From positions 124,001 through 188,000 of the forward strand of contig JAQBQB010000022.1 in assembly GCA_028287235.1 (NCBI GenBank): 64,000 nt of DNA, read 5' to 3'. Both the position numbers and the translations under genes were made by a program. Positions 8,944-18,719 of this stretch are shown here, one piece after another (within the stretch, counting starts at the first letter, position 1; each line of letters starts with the position of its first letter). The notes under the pieces were generated by a model. That model searched no databases. It was not told the origin of the DNA and saw only the letters and a program-made list of their open reading frames with translations. Origin of the DNA: Gemmatimonadota bacterium. Lineage in GTDB: Bacteria > Gemmatimonadota > Gemmatimonadetes > Gemmatimonadales > Gemmatimonadaceae.

Positions 8944-10215
8944 TCATACCGCCCTCTCAATCGACGGGCTCTGCGGCGTGAACAGCTTCGGCCCGCTCTC
9001 CGTGATGTGCAGACAATCTTCCAGCCGAATCCCGAACTCCCCATAGATCGCAATGGTGGGCTCGTCGCTGAAGCACATGCCGGGCTGAATCTTCGTGGTG
9101 TTCCCGCGAACGAAGTTCGTCCATTCATGCCCGTCGAGCCCGATGCCGTGGCCGGTGCGGTGCGGTAGCCCAGGCACCTTGTAGTCCGGTCCGAAGCCGG
9201 CGGCGGCGATGACCTTTCGTGCCGCGGCATCGACCGACTCGCATGTCGCGCCGATCTGCGCGGCGGCGAACGCCGCGCTCTGGGCGCGCTTCTCCACCTC
9301 CCACACGTCGCGTTGCCGTTGCGTCGGCTTGCCAAACACCGTGGTGCGCGTGATGTCGGAGGTGTAGCCGTCCACCGTGCACCCGGCGTCGACGAGCACG
9401 ATGTCGCCCTCGCGCAGCTTCTGCGGCTGCACGCTGCCGTGCGGGAACGCGCTGTACTTGCCGAAGATCACGAGCGCGCCGTCGCCCTTGCCGCCGAGCT
9501 TCGTCGTCGCGTCGCCGACGTTCCCCGACAGCTGCTGCGTCGTCATCCCCTCCTTCAGTGTCTTGAACGACGCGCCGATCGCCTGCAGCGTGATGTCGTT
9601 CGCCTGCTGCATCAACGCGATTTCGGCGGGCGACTTGATCATGCGGCAGCCGGCCGTGATCGGCGTGGCGCTCACGAATTGCGCGCCTGGCAGCTCCTGG
9701 CGCACCCCGTCGTAGATGAAGAAGCGCACCCGCTCCTCCATGCCGATCTTCCCGCCGCCGACACCCCGGTCGCGCAAAATTCCGGCGATGACCTTGTACG
9801 GACTCTCGTCCTCCTGCCAGACGCGAACGTCGTTGGAGAACTTGATCAGCTCGCGCGCCCGCTGCTCCTCGAAGCCTGGCGTGACCCAGGCCAGCTCGCC
9901 CTTGGCGGGAATGACCACGCCGAACGTCCGCTCGCTGTTCCCCCACCGCACTCCGGTGAAGTAGAACATGCTGGTGCCGCCCTCGAGGAAGATCGCGCCA
10001 ATGCCGTTTTGCGTCATCAGCCGGCGCGCCTTCTCGATGCGCCCCTGGCGCTCGTCGTCGGTGATCGCTGGAGCGGACAAACCGACCGAACGAGACGTGG
10101 CGAGGTCGGCCGACAACGTTTCCGCGAAGGCGGTCGTAGGATCGATGATGCTTGGGCCGATCGCGGCGGCGCCGATCAAGCCGCTCGACCGGTTGACGAA
10201 TTGGCGTCTATTCAT
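8944..10215 (-). CDS. secreted M24 family metallopeptidase (Xaa-Pro aminopeptidase type)
   Basis: A 423-residue protein whose N-terminus (MNRRQFVNRSSGLIGAAAI) looks like a Tat or Sec export signal. The C-terminal pita-bread domain has all five metal ligands of M24 peptidases: Asp276 and Asp287 in VDAGCTVDGYTSDITRT, His356 in HRTGHGIG, Glu385 in SDEPT and Glu399 in RLED. Such enzymes release N-terminal residues before proline. It is divergent from the S9 peptidase gene, with 99 bases between starts, so the two may share control and act in peptide scavenging. The ATG at 10215 is chosen because it begins the export signal. Confidence 0.92.
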   Translation of the reverse strand: MNRRQFVNRSSGLIGAAAIGPSIIDPTTAFAETLSADLATSRSVGLSAPAITDDERQGRIEKARRLMTQNGIGAIFLEGGTSMFYFTGVRWGNSERTFGVVIPAKGELAWVTPGFEEQRARELIKFSNDVRVWQEDESPYKVIAGILRDRGVGGGKIGMEERVRFFIYDGVRQELPGAQFVSATPITAGCRMIKSPAEIALMQQANDITLQAIGASFKTLKEGMTTQQLSGNVGDATTKLGGKGDGALVIFGKYSAFPHGSVQPQKLREGDIVLVDAGCTVDGYTSDITRTTVFGKPTQRQRDVWEVEKRAQSAAFAAAQIGATCESVDAAARKVIAAAGFGPDYKVPGLPHRTGHGIGLDGHEWTNFVRGNTTKIQPGMCFSDEPTIAIYGEFGIRLEDCLHITESGPKLFTPQSPSIERAV

Positions 10216-10314
10216 GGGGCGTCCAGAGAGGCGGGAACCTATGGGAGATCGACGAACATAGCGCCCGCCACGACCGCCCACCATGTTTGACCCAGGCCCC
10301 TCCGGAGGATTCCC

Positions 10315-12666
10315 GTGATTCGCACGTCGCTCCTCGTCGCTGTCACTGCAGGCGCATCCCTCAGCGCCCAGTCACAACGGCCGATGACATTTCTCGACGC
10401 TCAAAACATGAAGCAGGTCAGCGGTCAGGACATCAGTCCCGACGGCCGACAGATGCTGTATGCGCTGAGCACCCCCGACTGGAACAACGCGCGTCGCCAG
10501 TCCGACATCTATCTGGTCTCGACGGACAAAGGTCTGCCGAGCACACGGCAGCTCACGTTCACGAAGGACAAGAACGAAGCGAGCCCGCGCTGGTCGCGCG
10601 ACGGGCAATTCATCGCGTTCCTGTCCGATCGCGACGCGACGACAGCCGCTGCGCCGGGTGGCGCTGGCGGCCGCGGCGCGGCAGCCGGCGGTGCCGGCGG
10701 TGCGCGCAACCAACTCTTCGTCATGCGTCTCGACGGCGGCGAAGCGAAGCGCGTCACCGACGCGCGTGAAGGCGTCTCGAACTTCTCCTTCACGAAGGAC
10801 GGCCGCTCGATCGCCTACACGTCGGGCCGCGCCGGCGATGAGCAAATCTTTACGATTCCCACGGGCGAGCTGTGGACCGGCGAAGTGCCAAAGCCCGCGC
10901 AGCTGACGCGCCACGCCACCGGCGTCGGCCAATGGCAGTGGTCGCCCGACGGCAAGACGATCTACTTCGTCACGCCCGACAGCATCGACCGCGAAGACCG
11001 CACGCGCAACGAGAAGCAGTTCACGGTCAAGCCGCGCAACCCGGCGTCGTCGGTGTCCAGCCTCTGGTCGTTCGACGTCGCGTCGCGTCAGGAAAAGCGG
11101 CTCACGAACGACCCGAAGTACAGCGTCGGCGACGTGACCGCCTCGGCCGACGGCAAGTGGCTCGGCTTCCACGGGCTCTCGGCGAACCGGTACGAGCGCG
11201 GTATCCTCGAGCAGAACGACTACGCCGAGGTGTACCTGCTGAACCTCGCGAGCGGCAACATCGAGCGGCTGACGACGAACACGGACATCGGCGAAGGCTC
11301 GGTGAGCTTCTCCCCGAACAGCAAGCTCGTCGCCTTCTCGGCGCCCGACGATTTCAAGTTCATGCACAACGAGCGCGTCTACGTGCGCCCGGTGGATCAG
11401 CCGACGGCGGCCTGGAGAAAGCTCGGCGGTAACTTCGACGGCGACGTCCGCATCGGCGGCCGTGGCGGCGCCGCCGCCGACGGCGGCGTCGAGTCGTCGT
11501 TCTGGTCGGCGAACAGCGACACGATCTATTTCGGCACCGGCGTGCACGCGACGACGCAGTTCTTCGCGTTGCCCGTCGCCAGCGGTGTCGCCCAGCAGGT
11601 CACGAACGTGAAGGGCACGATCGCCGTCTCGCGCGATGAAGAGACGGGACGCTTCCTCATCACCTTCGCCGATCCCAAGTCGCCGCCGTCGACGTACACG
11701 GTCTCGACGCTGCGCGACGTGAACGACCGGTCGAAGTGGACGCAGATCTCCGACCCGAACGCCTGGGCGCGCCGCGAGATCGCCGTGGGCGACGAAGAGG
11801 AAGTCACCTGGAAGTCCGCCGACGGCACGATGATCTCCGGTGTGCTGATGAAGCCCGTCGGCTATCAGCCGGGCAAGAAGTATCCGCTCATCGTCGCCAT
11901 TCATGGTGGACCGGCGGCCGCTGACATGCTCGGCTATAGCGGCGGGTACAACTCGCAGGTGTACGCCGGCGCGGGGTACGTGGTGCTGCTGCCGAACTAC
12001 CGCGGCTCCACGCAGTACGGCCAGAAAGTGAAGATCGAGAGCCAGGGCGACTACTTCACCAAGGGCTATCAGGACATCATGACGGGCGTCGACTACCTGA
12101 TCGCTCAGGGCATGGTCGACAGCACGAAGATGGGCGCGCTGGGCTGGAGCGCTGGCGGCCATTACTCGAACTGGATCGAAACGCACACTAACCGCTTCAA
12201 GGCGATCAGCTCCGGCGCCGGCGTGGCGAACTGGGTCTCGATGTGGTCGCAGAGCGACACCCAGCGTCTCCGCCAGTGGTACCTTGGCGACAAGATGTAC
12301 TGGGAAGACAATCAGTACGCGAACTGGTGGAAGCAGTCGCCGATCGCGACGATCAAGACCGCGAAGACGCCGATGTTCATTCACGTGGTCGACGGCGATC
12401 CGCGCGTACCGCGCCCGCAGAGCGAAGAGATGCACATGGCACTCTCGAAGCTCGGCGTTCCGAACGAATTCTGGGTCTACCCGGGCAACACGCACGGTAT
12501 CCCTGATCCGCGCAACCAGTACGCGAAAGCCGTGGCCGAGATGTCGTGGATGGACTACTACGTGCGCGGCAGCGGAAAGCAGTTCGCGTGGAGAGACGTG
12601 CTGAAGTCGGTCGAGGCGGGCGGACCGCAGCTCGCCGGTGAAGCGTCGCCGACTCCGCAGCCGTAA
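10315..12666 (+). CDS. secreted S9 family peptidase (acylaminoacyl/dipeptidyl peptidase type)
   Basis: A 783-residue exported prolyl-oligopeptidase-family enzyme. GTG start at 10315 follows a good GGAGGA. Signal peptide MIRTSLLVAVTAGASLSAQ. The N-terminal half is a beta-propeller (ISPDGRQM, WSRDGQFIAFLSD, WSPDGKTIYF). The C-terminal alpha/beta hydrolase has Ser612 in GWSAGG, Asp695 in VDGDPRVP and His727 in NTHGIPDP as the catalytic triad. A Gly/Ala-rich insert at about residues 113-130 interrupts a propeller blade. A strong terminator follows. With the neighbouring M24 and tricorn-like enzymes it suggests a proteolytic, peptide-feeding lifestyle. Confidence 0.94.
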   Translation: MIRTSLLVAVTAGASLSAQSQRPMTFLDAQNMKQVSGQDISPDGRQMLYALSTPDWNNARRQSDIYLVSTDKGLPSTRQLTFTKDKNEASPRWSRDGQFIAFLSDRDATTAAAPGGAGGRGAAAGGAGGARNQLFVMRLDGGEAKRVTDAREGVSNFSFTKDGRSIAYTSGRAGDEQIFTIPTGELWTGEVPKPAQLTRHATGVGQWQWSPDGKTIYFVTPDSIDREDRTRNEKQFTVKPRNPASSVSSLWSFDVASRQEKRLTNDPKYSVGDVTASADGKWLGFHGLSANRYERGILEQNDYAEVYLLNLASGNIERLTTNTDIGEGSVSFSPNSKLVAFSAPDDFKFMHNERVYVRPVDQPTAAWRKLGGNFDGDVRIGGRGGAAADGGVESSFWSANSDTIYFGTGVHATTQFFALPVASGVAQQVTNVKGTIAVSRDEETGRFLITFADPKSPPSTYTVSTLRDVNDRSKWTQISDPNAWARREIAVGDEEEVTWKSADGTMISGVLMKPVGYQPGKKYPLIVAIHGGPAAADMLGYSGGYNSQVYAGAGYVVLLPNYRGSTQYGQKVKIESQGDYFTKGYQDIMTGVDYLIAQGMVDSTKMGALGWSAGGHYSNWIETHTNRFKAISSGAGVANWVSMWSQSDTQRLRQWYLGDKMYWEDNQYANWWKQSPIATIKTAKTPMFIHVVDGDPRVPRPQSEEMHMALSKLGVPNEFWVYPGNTHGIPDPRNQYAKAVAEMSWMDYYVRGSGKQFAWRDVLKSVEAGGPQLAGEASPTPQP

Positions 12667-12687
12667 TACGGGTTCAGAGAAGTGGAA

Positions 12688-12722
12688 AGAGGGGCCGGCG
12701 TGATGCCGGCCCCTCTTCTTTT
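12688..12722 (+). terminator. rho-independent terminator after the S9 peptidase gene
   Basis: A perfect 12-bp stem (12688-12699 with 12705-12716), loop GTGAT, followed by a T-rich tail. Confidence 0.85.
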
Positions 12723-12728
12723 GCGGTC

Positions 12729-12764
12729 GTCATCCCGACGCTGGCTCCGGTCGTGCGGGATGAC
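12729..12764. repeat. dispersed GTCATCCC...GGGATGAC palindromic repeat
   Basis: GTCATCCCG at 12729 and CGGGATGAC ending at 12764 are inverted copies flanking a 17-base centre. A related half occurs at 40951-40978. It lies between a terminator and the convergent DUF3830 gene. Confidence 0.5.
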
Positions 12765-12771
12765 AATCGCC

Positions 12772-13191
12772 TCAGTCCGCGAAACTAGCGAACCTGACGT
12801 CCTGCGCGCCCTCCCAGAGCACCCGTCGCCCCACTTCGGCCAACTGCTCGGCACCCTCGACGATCGTGAGGAAATGGTTGCCGGCGAGCTGGCCCAGCTT
12901 GCTCGCGAACATCGCGGCTCCGTACGGAAACAGAATCTCCGTCTCGCTGTAGCCCCCAGGGTACAGCAGGATCTCGCCCGGCGCCGGGTGGCTCGTGTGA
13001 TTTTCGAAGCCCACGCCGAACTGGAGATCGCCGAGCGGAATCCACGCCGACTCACCGCTCCATCGCGCTTGCACCAGCTTGCTCTCGAAGGGCAGCGCGG
13101 CGAAAAAGGCGGCGCACGTCTTTGGGGCGCGATCGAGCTCCGCTCGTGCAACGAAGCGGAGGTCGCCGACGGTGATGATGAGTTGGGTCAT
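12772..13191 (-). CDS. DUF3830 family protein (cyclophilin-like fold)
   Basis: A 139-residue cytoplasmic protein starting at ATG 13191 ([13 protein letters not shown]). The pattern [45 protein letters not shown] and [14 protein letters not shown] is that of DUF3830, a small family with a cyclophilin-like barrel. No enzymatic activity is established. It is a single gene convergent with the S9 peptidase. Confidence 0.75.
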   Translation of the reverse strand: MTQLIITVGDLRFVARAELDRAPKTCAAFFAALPFESKLVQARWSGESAWIPLGDLQFGVGFENHTSHPAPGEILLYPGGYSETEILFPYGAAMFASKLGQLAGNHFLTIVEGAEQLAEVGRRVLWEGAQDVRFASFAD

Positions 13192-13408
13192 GGTCGCCGG
13201 CAAATGTAGAAGATTGTCCGCTGTTCCGTTAGCGCCCTTTGCCGCGATGTATCGGAATTAGTCGACGTGAAAACAATTGACAGTTGTTGGATTGTCGGTG
13301 CGCGTTAAAAAGTTTTCTTAGCGTTCCGATCGATGACTGTCGATGACGCCACGCGGTATTGCGTGGGTTTGAGCAGTGCCGTCGACCCTACATCAAGGAT
13401 ACAGAACC

Positions 13409-16400
13409 ATGAGAAGTTCTTGGACAGGCCTGCTCGCGGCCTTGGCATGCTCGTCGATCCTCGCCGCCAACTCCGCCAACGCCGGTGCGCAGCAGCCACC
13501 GCGAGCGGCGATCACCGGACGAATCACCGAGAGCGGAACGAACAATCCGCTCCCCGACGCCAACATCGTCATAGCAGGCACGCAACACGGCGCGCGGTCG
13601 GATGCGCGCGGTCAATACCGCATCTCCGACGTCTCGCCCGGTACCTATACCATCCGCGTGACCCGACTCGGGTACGCCGCCGCCAACCGCCAGATCACGA
13701 TCGCCGGGGCGGAAAACGCCGTGGCCGATTTCATTCTCCAGTCGGCCGCTGTTCAGATCGATCAGGTCGTCGTCACCGCGACCGGCGCTACGGAACGCAA
13801 GCGCGAGAACGGGAACGACGTCGGCATCATCAAGCCCGGTGACAACGTCGCACTGGCCGCGACGCCAACGTTGACCTCGGCGCTTCAGGGCAAGGAAGCG
13901 GGACTGACGATCACGTCGTCTTCGGGCACTCCGGGTGCCGGCTCGCGCATTCGTATTCGCGGCGCCAACTCCATCTCGCTCTCCAACGAGCCGCTGCTCA
14001 TCGTCGACGGCGTTCGCATCGACAACAACCCGAACGGCAGCGCGAGCTTCGTCGGCGGCCAGGTCGTCAGCCGCTTCGACGACATCAACCCGGAAGAGAT
14101 CGAGAGCGTGGAGGTCCTGAAGGGACCGGCCGCGTCTGCACTCTATGGAACCGCGGCCGCGAACGGCGTTCTCCAGATCACGACGAAGCGCGGCCGCTCG
14201 GGCAAGACGAGCTGGCGTGCGTACGCCGATTACGGCCAGATGTGGGATCCGACGAGGTATCCCGACAACTACTACGTGATGGGAACGAGCCTGGCGACGG
14301 GCGCGCTGTACTCTTCCTCGTGCACGCTCGATCGCCGCACGCTCGGCCTGTGCCGTCCGGATTCGACGTTCACCTTCAATCCGATCAGCCACTACAACGT
14401 CCAGGGCACCGGCAACCAGGCGAGCTACGGTATCAGCACGTCGGGCGGCGGCGACGCGGCGCAGTACTACATCTCGGGCGACATTCAGCGCGCGCAGGGA
14501 ATCGTCACGCCGAGCCGCACGCACAACGTGAGCTTGCGCGCCAACGTGACCACGCAGCTTCGCCAGAATCTGACGGCGACGTTCACGTCGAACTACATCG
14601 ACCGCGGCGTGGCGTTCCCGATCAACGACAACAACATCTACGGCGTGGTGCCGAACGGCATCCTCGGTCACGCGTTCAACTGCACGTCGGGCGCGACCGG
14701 CGGCACGAAGACGTTCTGCGGCGCCGACACGCTGAGCCAGGGCTTCTACAGCCGGAACCCGTCGACCTTCTTCTTTCAGAAGAGCCAGCAGATCATCAAC
14801 CGCTTCATTGGCGGCACGAACATCACCTGGCAGCCACAGTCGTGGCTCACCGCGCTCGTCGTGGGCGGTCTCGACGTCGACAACGGCGTGGATCAGTCGA
14901 TCACCCCGTCGAACATCGTGACGGACATCAACAGCACGTTGGCCCAGGGGTCGGTCACCGAGTACCGCCGCCAGATTCCAACGTACAGCGCGAGTGGAAC
15001 GCTCACGGCGCGCCGCGGCTTGGGCAGCACGCTCTCGAGCAACACCTCGATCGGCACGCAGTACATCAACGAGCAGAATCACTACGAGTACGCGTTCGGC
15101 CGGAACCTCGTGCCCGGCACGGGCTCGCTCGCCGGCGCGACTGCCGGCGCCGCCGTGTCCGACAACAACCAGACGGTCATCACCCTCGGCACGTACGGCA
15201 ACGAGCAGCTCGCGTGGCGCGATCGTCTCTTTCTCACCGGCGGCCTCCGCGCCGATCGCAACAGTGCGTTCGGTAGCACCGTGACGTGGGCATATTACCC
15301 CTCGGCCTCGCTCTCGTGGGTTGCGTCGGAAGAATCATTCATCCGCGATCACGCGCCGTCATGGCTCGACCAGCTCCGCCTGCGCGCCGCGTACGGACAG
15401 TCCGGCCAACGTCCGGCATTCCGTCAGGCCGAGACCTATCTCAACTCTGCGGCCGTGGCGCAGGGCTCGAGCGAATCGCCGGCCGTCGTCATCGGCGGCA
15501 CGGGCAACGTCGGCCTCTCGCCGGAAATCTCGGTGGAGGGCGAAGGCGGCGTCGACGCCAGCTTCTTCAACAACAAGCTCAGTGCGCAGTACACGTACTA
15601 CCACAAGATCACGCGCGATGCGCTGATCGCCGCCGTGCTCGCGCCGTCGCTCGGCGTCAGCAGCTCGCAGTTCGTGAACCTGGGTCGCGTGCTCAACGCC
15701 GGACACGAGCTCACGCTGAACGTGACCGCGCTCGACATGCGCAGGGGGCCGCGGCTCGACATCAGCTTCGCCGCCTCGACCAACACCAACAAGCTGGTCG
15801 ACCTCGGCGGACAGCCGGCGATCTTCTTCAATCCGCAGCGCCACTTTCAAGGCTACCCGCTCGGCGCGTACTTCCAGCAGAAGTACACGTACAAGGACGC
15901 GAACAACGATCACATCATCAGCCGCAGCGAGATCACGTACGGCGACACGGCGACAGCATCCGAGTTCATTGGTCCGGTGCTGCCGACCCGCCAGCTCGCA
16001 ATCACGCCAACGCTCAAGTACCGGGCGATCCAGATCGGCGCGTTGTTCGACATCCGCGCCGGGAACTACCTCTACAACGACACCGAGGAGTTCCGCTGCA
16101 CGTCGTCCGCATTCTCGAACTGCAAGTCCGTGAGCGACAGCACCGCATCGCTGGACGAGCAGGCCGCGGCGGTCGCGAAGGCCGCCAACGGAACGAGCTA
16201 CGGCTACATCCAGCCGGCCGGCTTCACCAAGCTGCGCGAGCTCTCGGCCACGATCAACCTGCCGTCGCGCTTCGCGTCGCGCGCGAACTTCAGCAACGTC
16301 GCGTTTACGATCGCCGGCCACAACCTCAAGACGTGGACGAAATACAAGGGGTACGATCCGGAAGTGCAGGGCACGTCGGGCACGACGGCCAACTTCACGA

Positions 16401-16465
16401 CGGTCGACTTCCTCACACAGCCGCCGCTCCGCACCTGGACCGCGCGCCTCGACTTCACTTTCTGA
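13409..16465 (+). CDS. SusC/RagA-type TonB-dependent outer-membrane receptor
   Basis: A 1018-residue outer-membrane transporter. ATG 13409 starts a signal peptide (MRSSWTGLLAALACSSILAA, cleaved after NAGAQ). Residues about 37-115 form a carboxypeptidase-regulatory-like beta-sandwich (ITGRITESGTNNPLPDANI). The plug follows with the SusC signature LLIVDGVRIDNN and IESVEVLKGPAASALYG, then the beta-barrel ending in RTWTARLDFTF with the terminal Phe typical of barrel assembly. It imports a polymer or peptide captured by the SusD partner, whose start overlaps its stop (TGATG). The ligand is not evident; the neighbouring peptidases make peptides plausible. An earlier in-frame ATG at 13376 lacks a signal-like start. 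Confidence 0.93.
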   Translation: MRSSWTGLLAALACSSILAANSANAGAQQPPRAAITGRITESGTNNPLPDANIVIAGTQHGARSDARGQYRISDVSPGTYTIRVTRLGYAAANRQITIAGAENAVADFILQSAAVQIDQVVVTATGATERKRENGNDVGIIKPGDNVALAATPTLTSALQGKEAGLTITSSSGTPGAGSRIRIRGANSISLSNEPLLIVDGVRIDNNPNGSASFVGGQVVSRFDDINPEEIESVEVLKGPAASALYGTAAANGVLQITTKRGRSGKTSWRAYADYGQMWDPTRYPDNYYVMGTSLATGALYSSSCTLDRRTLGLCRPDSTFTFNPISHYNVQGTGNQASYGISTSGGGDAAQYYISGDIQRAQGIVTPSRTHNVSLRANVTTQLRQNLTATFTSNYIDRGVAFPINDNNIYGVVPNGILGHAFNCTSGATGGTKTFCGADTLSQGFYSRNPSTFFFQKSQQIINRFIGGTNITWQPQSWLTALVVGGLDVDNGVDQSITPSNIVTDINSTLAQGSVTEYRRQIPTYSASGTLTARRGLGSTLSSNTSIGTQYINEQNHYEYAFGRNLVPGTGSLAGATAGAAVSDNNQTVITLGTYGNEQLAWRDRLFLTGGLRADRNSAFGSTVTWAYYPSASLSWVASEESFIRDHAPSWLDQLRLRAAYGQSGQRPAFRQAETYLNSAAVAQGSSESPAVVIGGTGNVGLSPEISVEGEGGVDASFFNNKLSAQYTYYHKITRDALIAAVLAPSLGVSSSQFVNLGRVLNAGHELTLNVTALDMRRGPRLDISFAASTNTNKLVDLGGQPAIFFNPQRHFQGYPLGAYFQQKYTYKDANNDHIISRSEITYGDTATASEFIGPVLPTRQLAITPTLKYRAIQIGALFDIRAGNYLYNDTEEFRCTSSAFSNCKSVSDSTASLDEQAAAVAKAANGTSYGYIQPAGFTKLRELSATINLPSRFASRANFSNVAFTIAGHNLKTWTKYKGYDPEVQGTSGTTANFTTVDFLTQPPLRTWTARLDFTF

Positions 16466-17892
16466 TGAATAGACTCATGAACGACACCAGCCGCAGCGCG
16501 CGCGTCGCCCGCTGCTTCGTTGCCGGCGTCGCCGCACTGAGCGGCATCGCGCTGGGCGCGTGCAGTGTGGACAGAGCTCTCGCCGTCTCCGACGTCGACG
16601 TCGCGACGGTCGACAACCTCAACTCCGCCGCCGGCCTGCCGGTGCTGTACGGCGGCGGCCTGTCGGATTTCCAGCAGGCGCTCACCGGCACCGACGCCGC
16701 CATCACCATGCCCGGTCTGCTGACCGACGAGCTGCGCGACATCGACACCTTCCCTACGCGCATCGAAGTGGACCAGCGGAACACCCAGCTCACCAATGGA
16801 ACGGTGCAGACCTGGTATCGCCAGATGCACAAGGCGCGCGCGTCGCTGGAGCGCGCCATCACCGCGTTCGGCAAGTTCGGCCCAACCGACACGCGGCTCG
16901 CCGAGTCGCACGCCGTGGACGGCTTCGTGTACGCGATGTTCGCCGAGGATTTCTGCAACGGCGTTCCGTACAGCACCTTCAGCGGTGCGGCCATCTACGG
17001 CGGTCCGAACAGCGGGATGTCGTCGCTCAAGATCGCGGTGTCGCAGTTCGACTCTGCGCTCGCTCTCGCGCCGTCGGGAACGAACCACTACCTGGCGGAG
17101 ATCGGCAAGGCGCGCGCGCTGCTCGACATGAACCAGCCCGCCCAGGCCGCCGCCGCGGTCGCGGACGTGCCAGTGACGTTTCAATATCTGGTATACAACT
17201 CTACTAATACGCCGAACGAGCAGAGCGGCTTGTACACCAACATTGGACCGCCGAGCAAGCGGTTCGCCATCGCCGACAACGACGGCAAGAACGGTCTGTT
17301 CTTTCGGACGGAGGGGCAGGACTCGAGCTCGAAGACCAACCCGACCAAGGCCGGTGACACGCGGGTGCGGTACTACTTGCTGGGCAACGGACAGGACGGC
17401 AAGTCGCCCGCATACTATGAGCTCAAGTCGCCCGACTACACGGCGAAGGTCGTTCTCGCCGACGGTATCGAGGCGCAGTTGATCATCGCCGAGGCACAGC
17501 TCGCCGCCGGTAACCCGGCGTGGCTGGCAACGCTGAACGCACTTCGTGGCAACTCGACGTTGTTGAACACGGCGCCATACACGAACATCGGCCAGAGTGC
17601 GGGCAAGACGCTGCCGGCGCTGGTGGATCCGGGCACGAAATCGGCGCAGGTGGACATGCTCTTCCACGAGCGCGCGTTCTGGATGTTCCTCACCGGCCAT
17701 CGGCTCGGCGACATGCGCCGGTTGGTGTGGCAGTACGGTCGCGATGCGGAAACTGTATTTCCGACTGGTACGTACCAGGGCGCCGCGGGTGGCCTGATCG
17801 GGAAGGACACGAACTTCCCGATCACGGTGGACGAGAACAACAACCCGAAGGCGTCGGCGTGCACGGATCGGAGCGCGAACTTCGGGACGTGA
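16465..17892 (+). CDS. SusD/RagB-type nutrient-binding outer-membrane lipoprotein
   Basis: A 475-residue lipoprotein, translationally coupled to SusC through overlapping TGATG. Lipobox GIALGAC gives Cys33. The body is the tetratricopeptide-like SusD fold: early YGGGLSDFQQAL, ESHAVDGFVYAMFAEDFCNGVPYS, a central KAGDTRVRYYLL, and the C-terminal RAFWMFLTGHRLGDMRRLVWQYGRD followed by PTG..YQG, which is the family's signature. It sits on the SusC barrel as a lid and delivers ligand. A second Met five codons in could be the true start. A terminator follows the gene. Confidence 0.93.
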   Translation: MNRLMNDTSRSARVARCFVAGVAALSGIALGACSVDRALAVSDVDVATVDNLNSAAGLPVLYGGGLSDFQQALTGTDAAITMPGLLTDELRDIDTFPTRIEVDQRNTQLTNGTVQTWYRQMHKARASLERAITAFGKFGPTDTRLAESHAVDGFVYAMFAEDFCNGVPYSTFSGAAIYGGPNSGMSSLKIAVSQFDSALALAPSGTNHYLAEIGKARALLDMNQPAQAAAAVADVPVTFQYLVYNSTNTPNEQSGLYTNIGPPSKRFAIADNDGKNGLFFRTEGQDSSSKTNPTKAGDTRVRYYLLGNGQDGKSPAYYELKSPDYTAKVVLADGIEAQLIIAEAQLAAGNPAWLATLNALRGNSTLLNTAPYTNIGQSAGKTLPALVDPGTKSAQVDMLFHERAFWMFLTGHRLGDMRRLVWQYGRDAETVFPTGTYQGAAGGLIGKDTNFPITVDENNNPKASACTDRSANFGT

Positions 17893-17928
17893 TGCGGTAG
17901 CGTTGCGAGCAGGGTGGGGATGAACGAG

Positions 17929-17966
17929 AGCCCGCCAGCGTCGTTGGACGCCGGCGGGCTGTTTCA
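17929..17966. terminator. terminator between convergent SusD and NlpC/P60 genes
   Basis: A 14-bp stem with one mismatch (17929-17942 with 17947-17960), loop GTTG, then GTTTCATT on the plus strand. Confidence 0.75.
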
Positions 17967-17971
17967 TTCGC

Positions 17972-18568
17972 CTACAGCAGCCGGCGCGCGGCGACGAAAT
18001 ACTGCACGAACCACTCGCCGCCGGTATTGAGGTCGGTGTACCCCACGCCACCGACCGCGCTCGACGCATGAAGGATTCGTCCGTTGCCGGCGTAGATCGC
18101 GACGTGCGAGATCGCCTGGCCCGGCTCGGCGAAGAGCATGATGTCGCCAGGGATCAATGCGCGAAAATCCCGCGCGACCGCCGTGCCGGACCGCACCTGC
18201 TCGCGCGCCGTCCTCGGCAGCGCGATCCCGTATTTCGCGAATACGAACTTCGTGAAGCCGGAGCAGTCGAATCCTTCGCTTGGCGTGTTGCCACCCCAGA
18301 CGTACTTCACCCCGACGTATGCGTCCGCCGTGTGAAGTACGTGCGCCGCCGCTGACGACGGTGCAGGCGACTCCGGAATTCGCGCGCGCGTCCGCGCGGT
18401 GCCGCCGCTACCACCGCCGCCGCCATCGGCGGATCGTGGAATGTTCGCGACGACCGTCGCGAGAATGCTGCCTGGCGACACGCCGAGCCCTGTCGTCGCA
18501 CACCCCGCGACGGGCATGAGGGACAGGGTGGTGATCGCGCGAACTCGAAAGACGGAGCGCCTACTCAT
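17972..18568 (-). CDS. NlpC/P60 family peptidoglycan endopeptidase lipoprotein
   Basis: A 198-residue predicted lipoprotein (lipobox MPVAGC, Cys23) with a low-complexity Gly/Ser linker at 49-56 and a C-terminal NlpC/P60 domain. The catalytic Cys102 is in FDCSGF, His155 in ISHVAIY, and the third polar residue His167 in ILHAS. The preceding YVWGGNTPSEG is typical. Such enzymes cut peptide cross-links of the cell wall. The ATG at 18568 is chosen because it begins the lipoprotein signal. Convergent with SusD. Confidence 0.92.
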   Translation of the reverse strand: MSRRSVFRVRAITTLSLMPVAGCATTGLGVSPGSILATVVANIPRSADGGGGGSGGTARTRARIPESPAPSSAAAHVLHTADAYVGVKYVWGGNTPSEGFDCSGFTKFVFAKYGIALPRTAREQVRSGTAVARDFRALIPGDIMLFAEPGQAISHVAIYAGNGRILHASSAVGGVGYTDLNTGGEWFVQYFVAARRLL

Positions 18569-18719
18569 GCCGCGGTACAAGGCACCATTGGCGCCAAGTG
18601 TTTGTCGATCGACAACCGCTTGGCGCGCAACGGCTTGGAAACACGCACGGTGCCGGTGCCGACCGCTTCGTGTCCGCAATCGGCGACAGATCAGTGGCGC
18701 GGAGGAGGACAGAGTTTGA

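Noticed and set aside
13277-13310. TTGACA at 13277 and TTAAAA at 13305 as the SusC promoter
   Set aside because: Spacing of 22 bases is too long for a housekeeping promoter and the region is not otherwise distinctive.
13388-15082. Long minus-strand open readings (for example 13388-15082 and 10372-12495)
   Set aside because: They lie opposite clearly recognised genes, are Arg/Ala-rich, lack family motifs, and are expected from high-GC codon usage.
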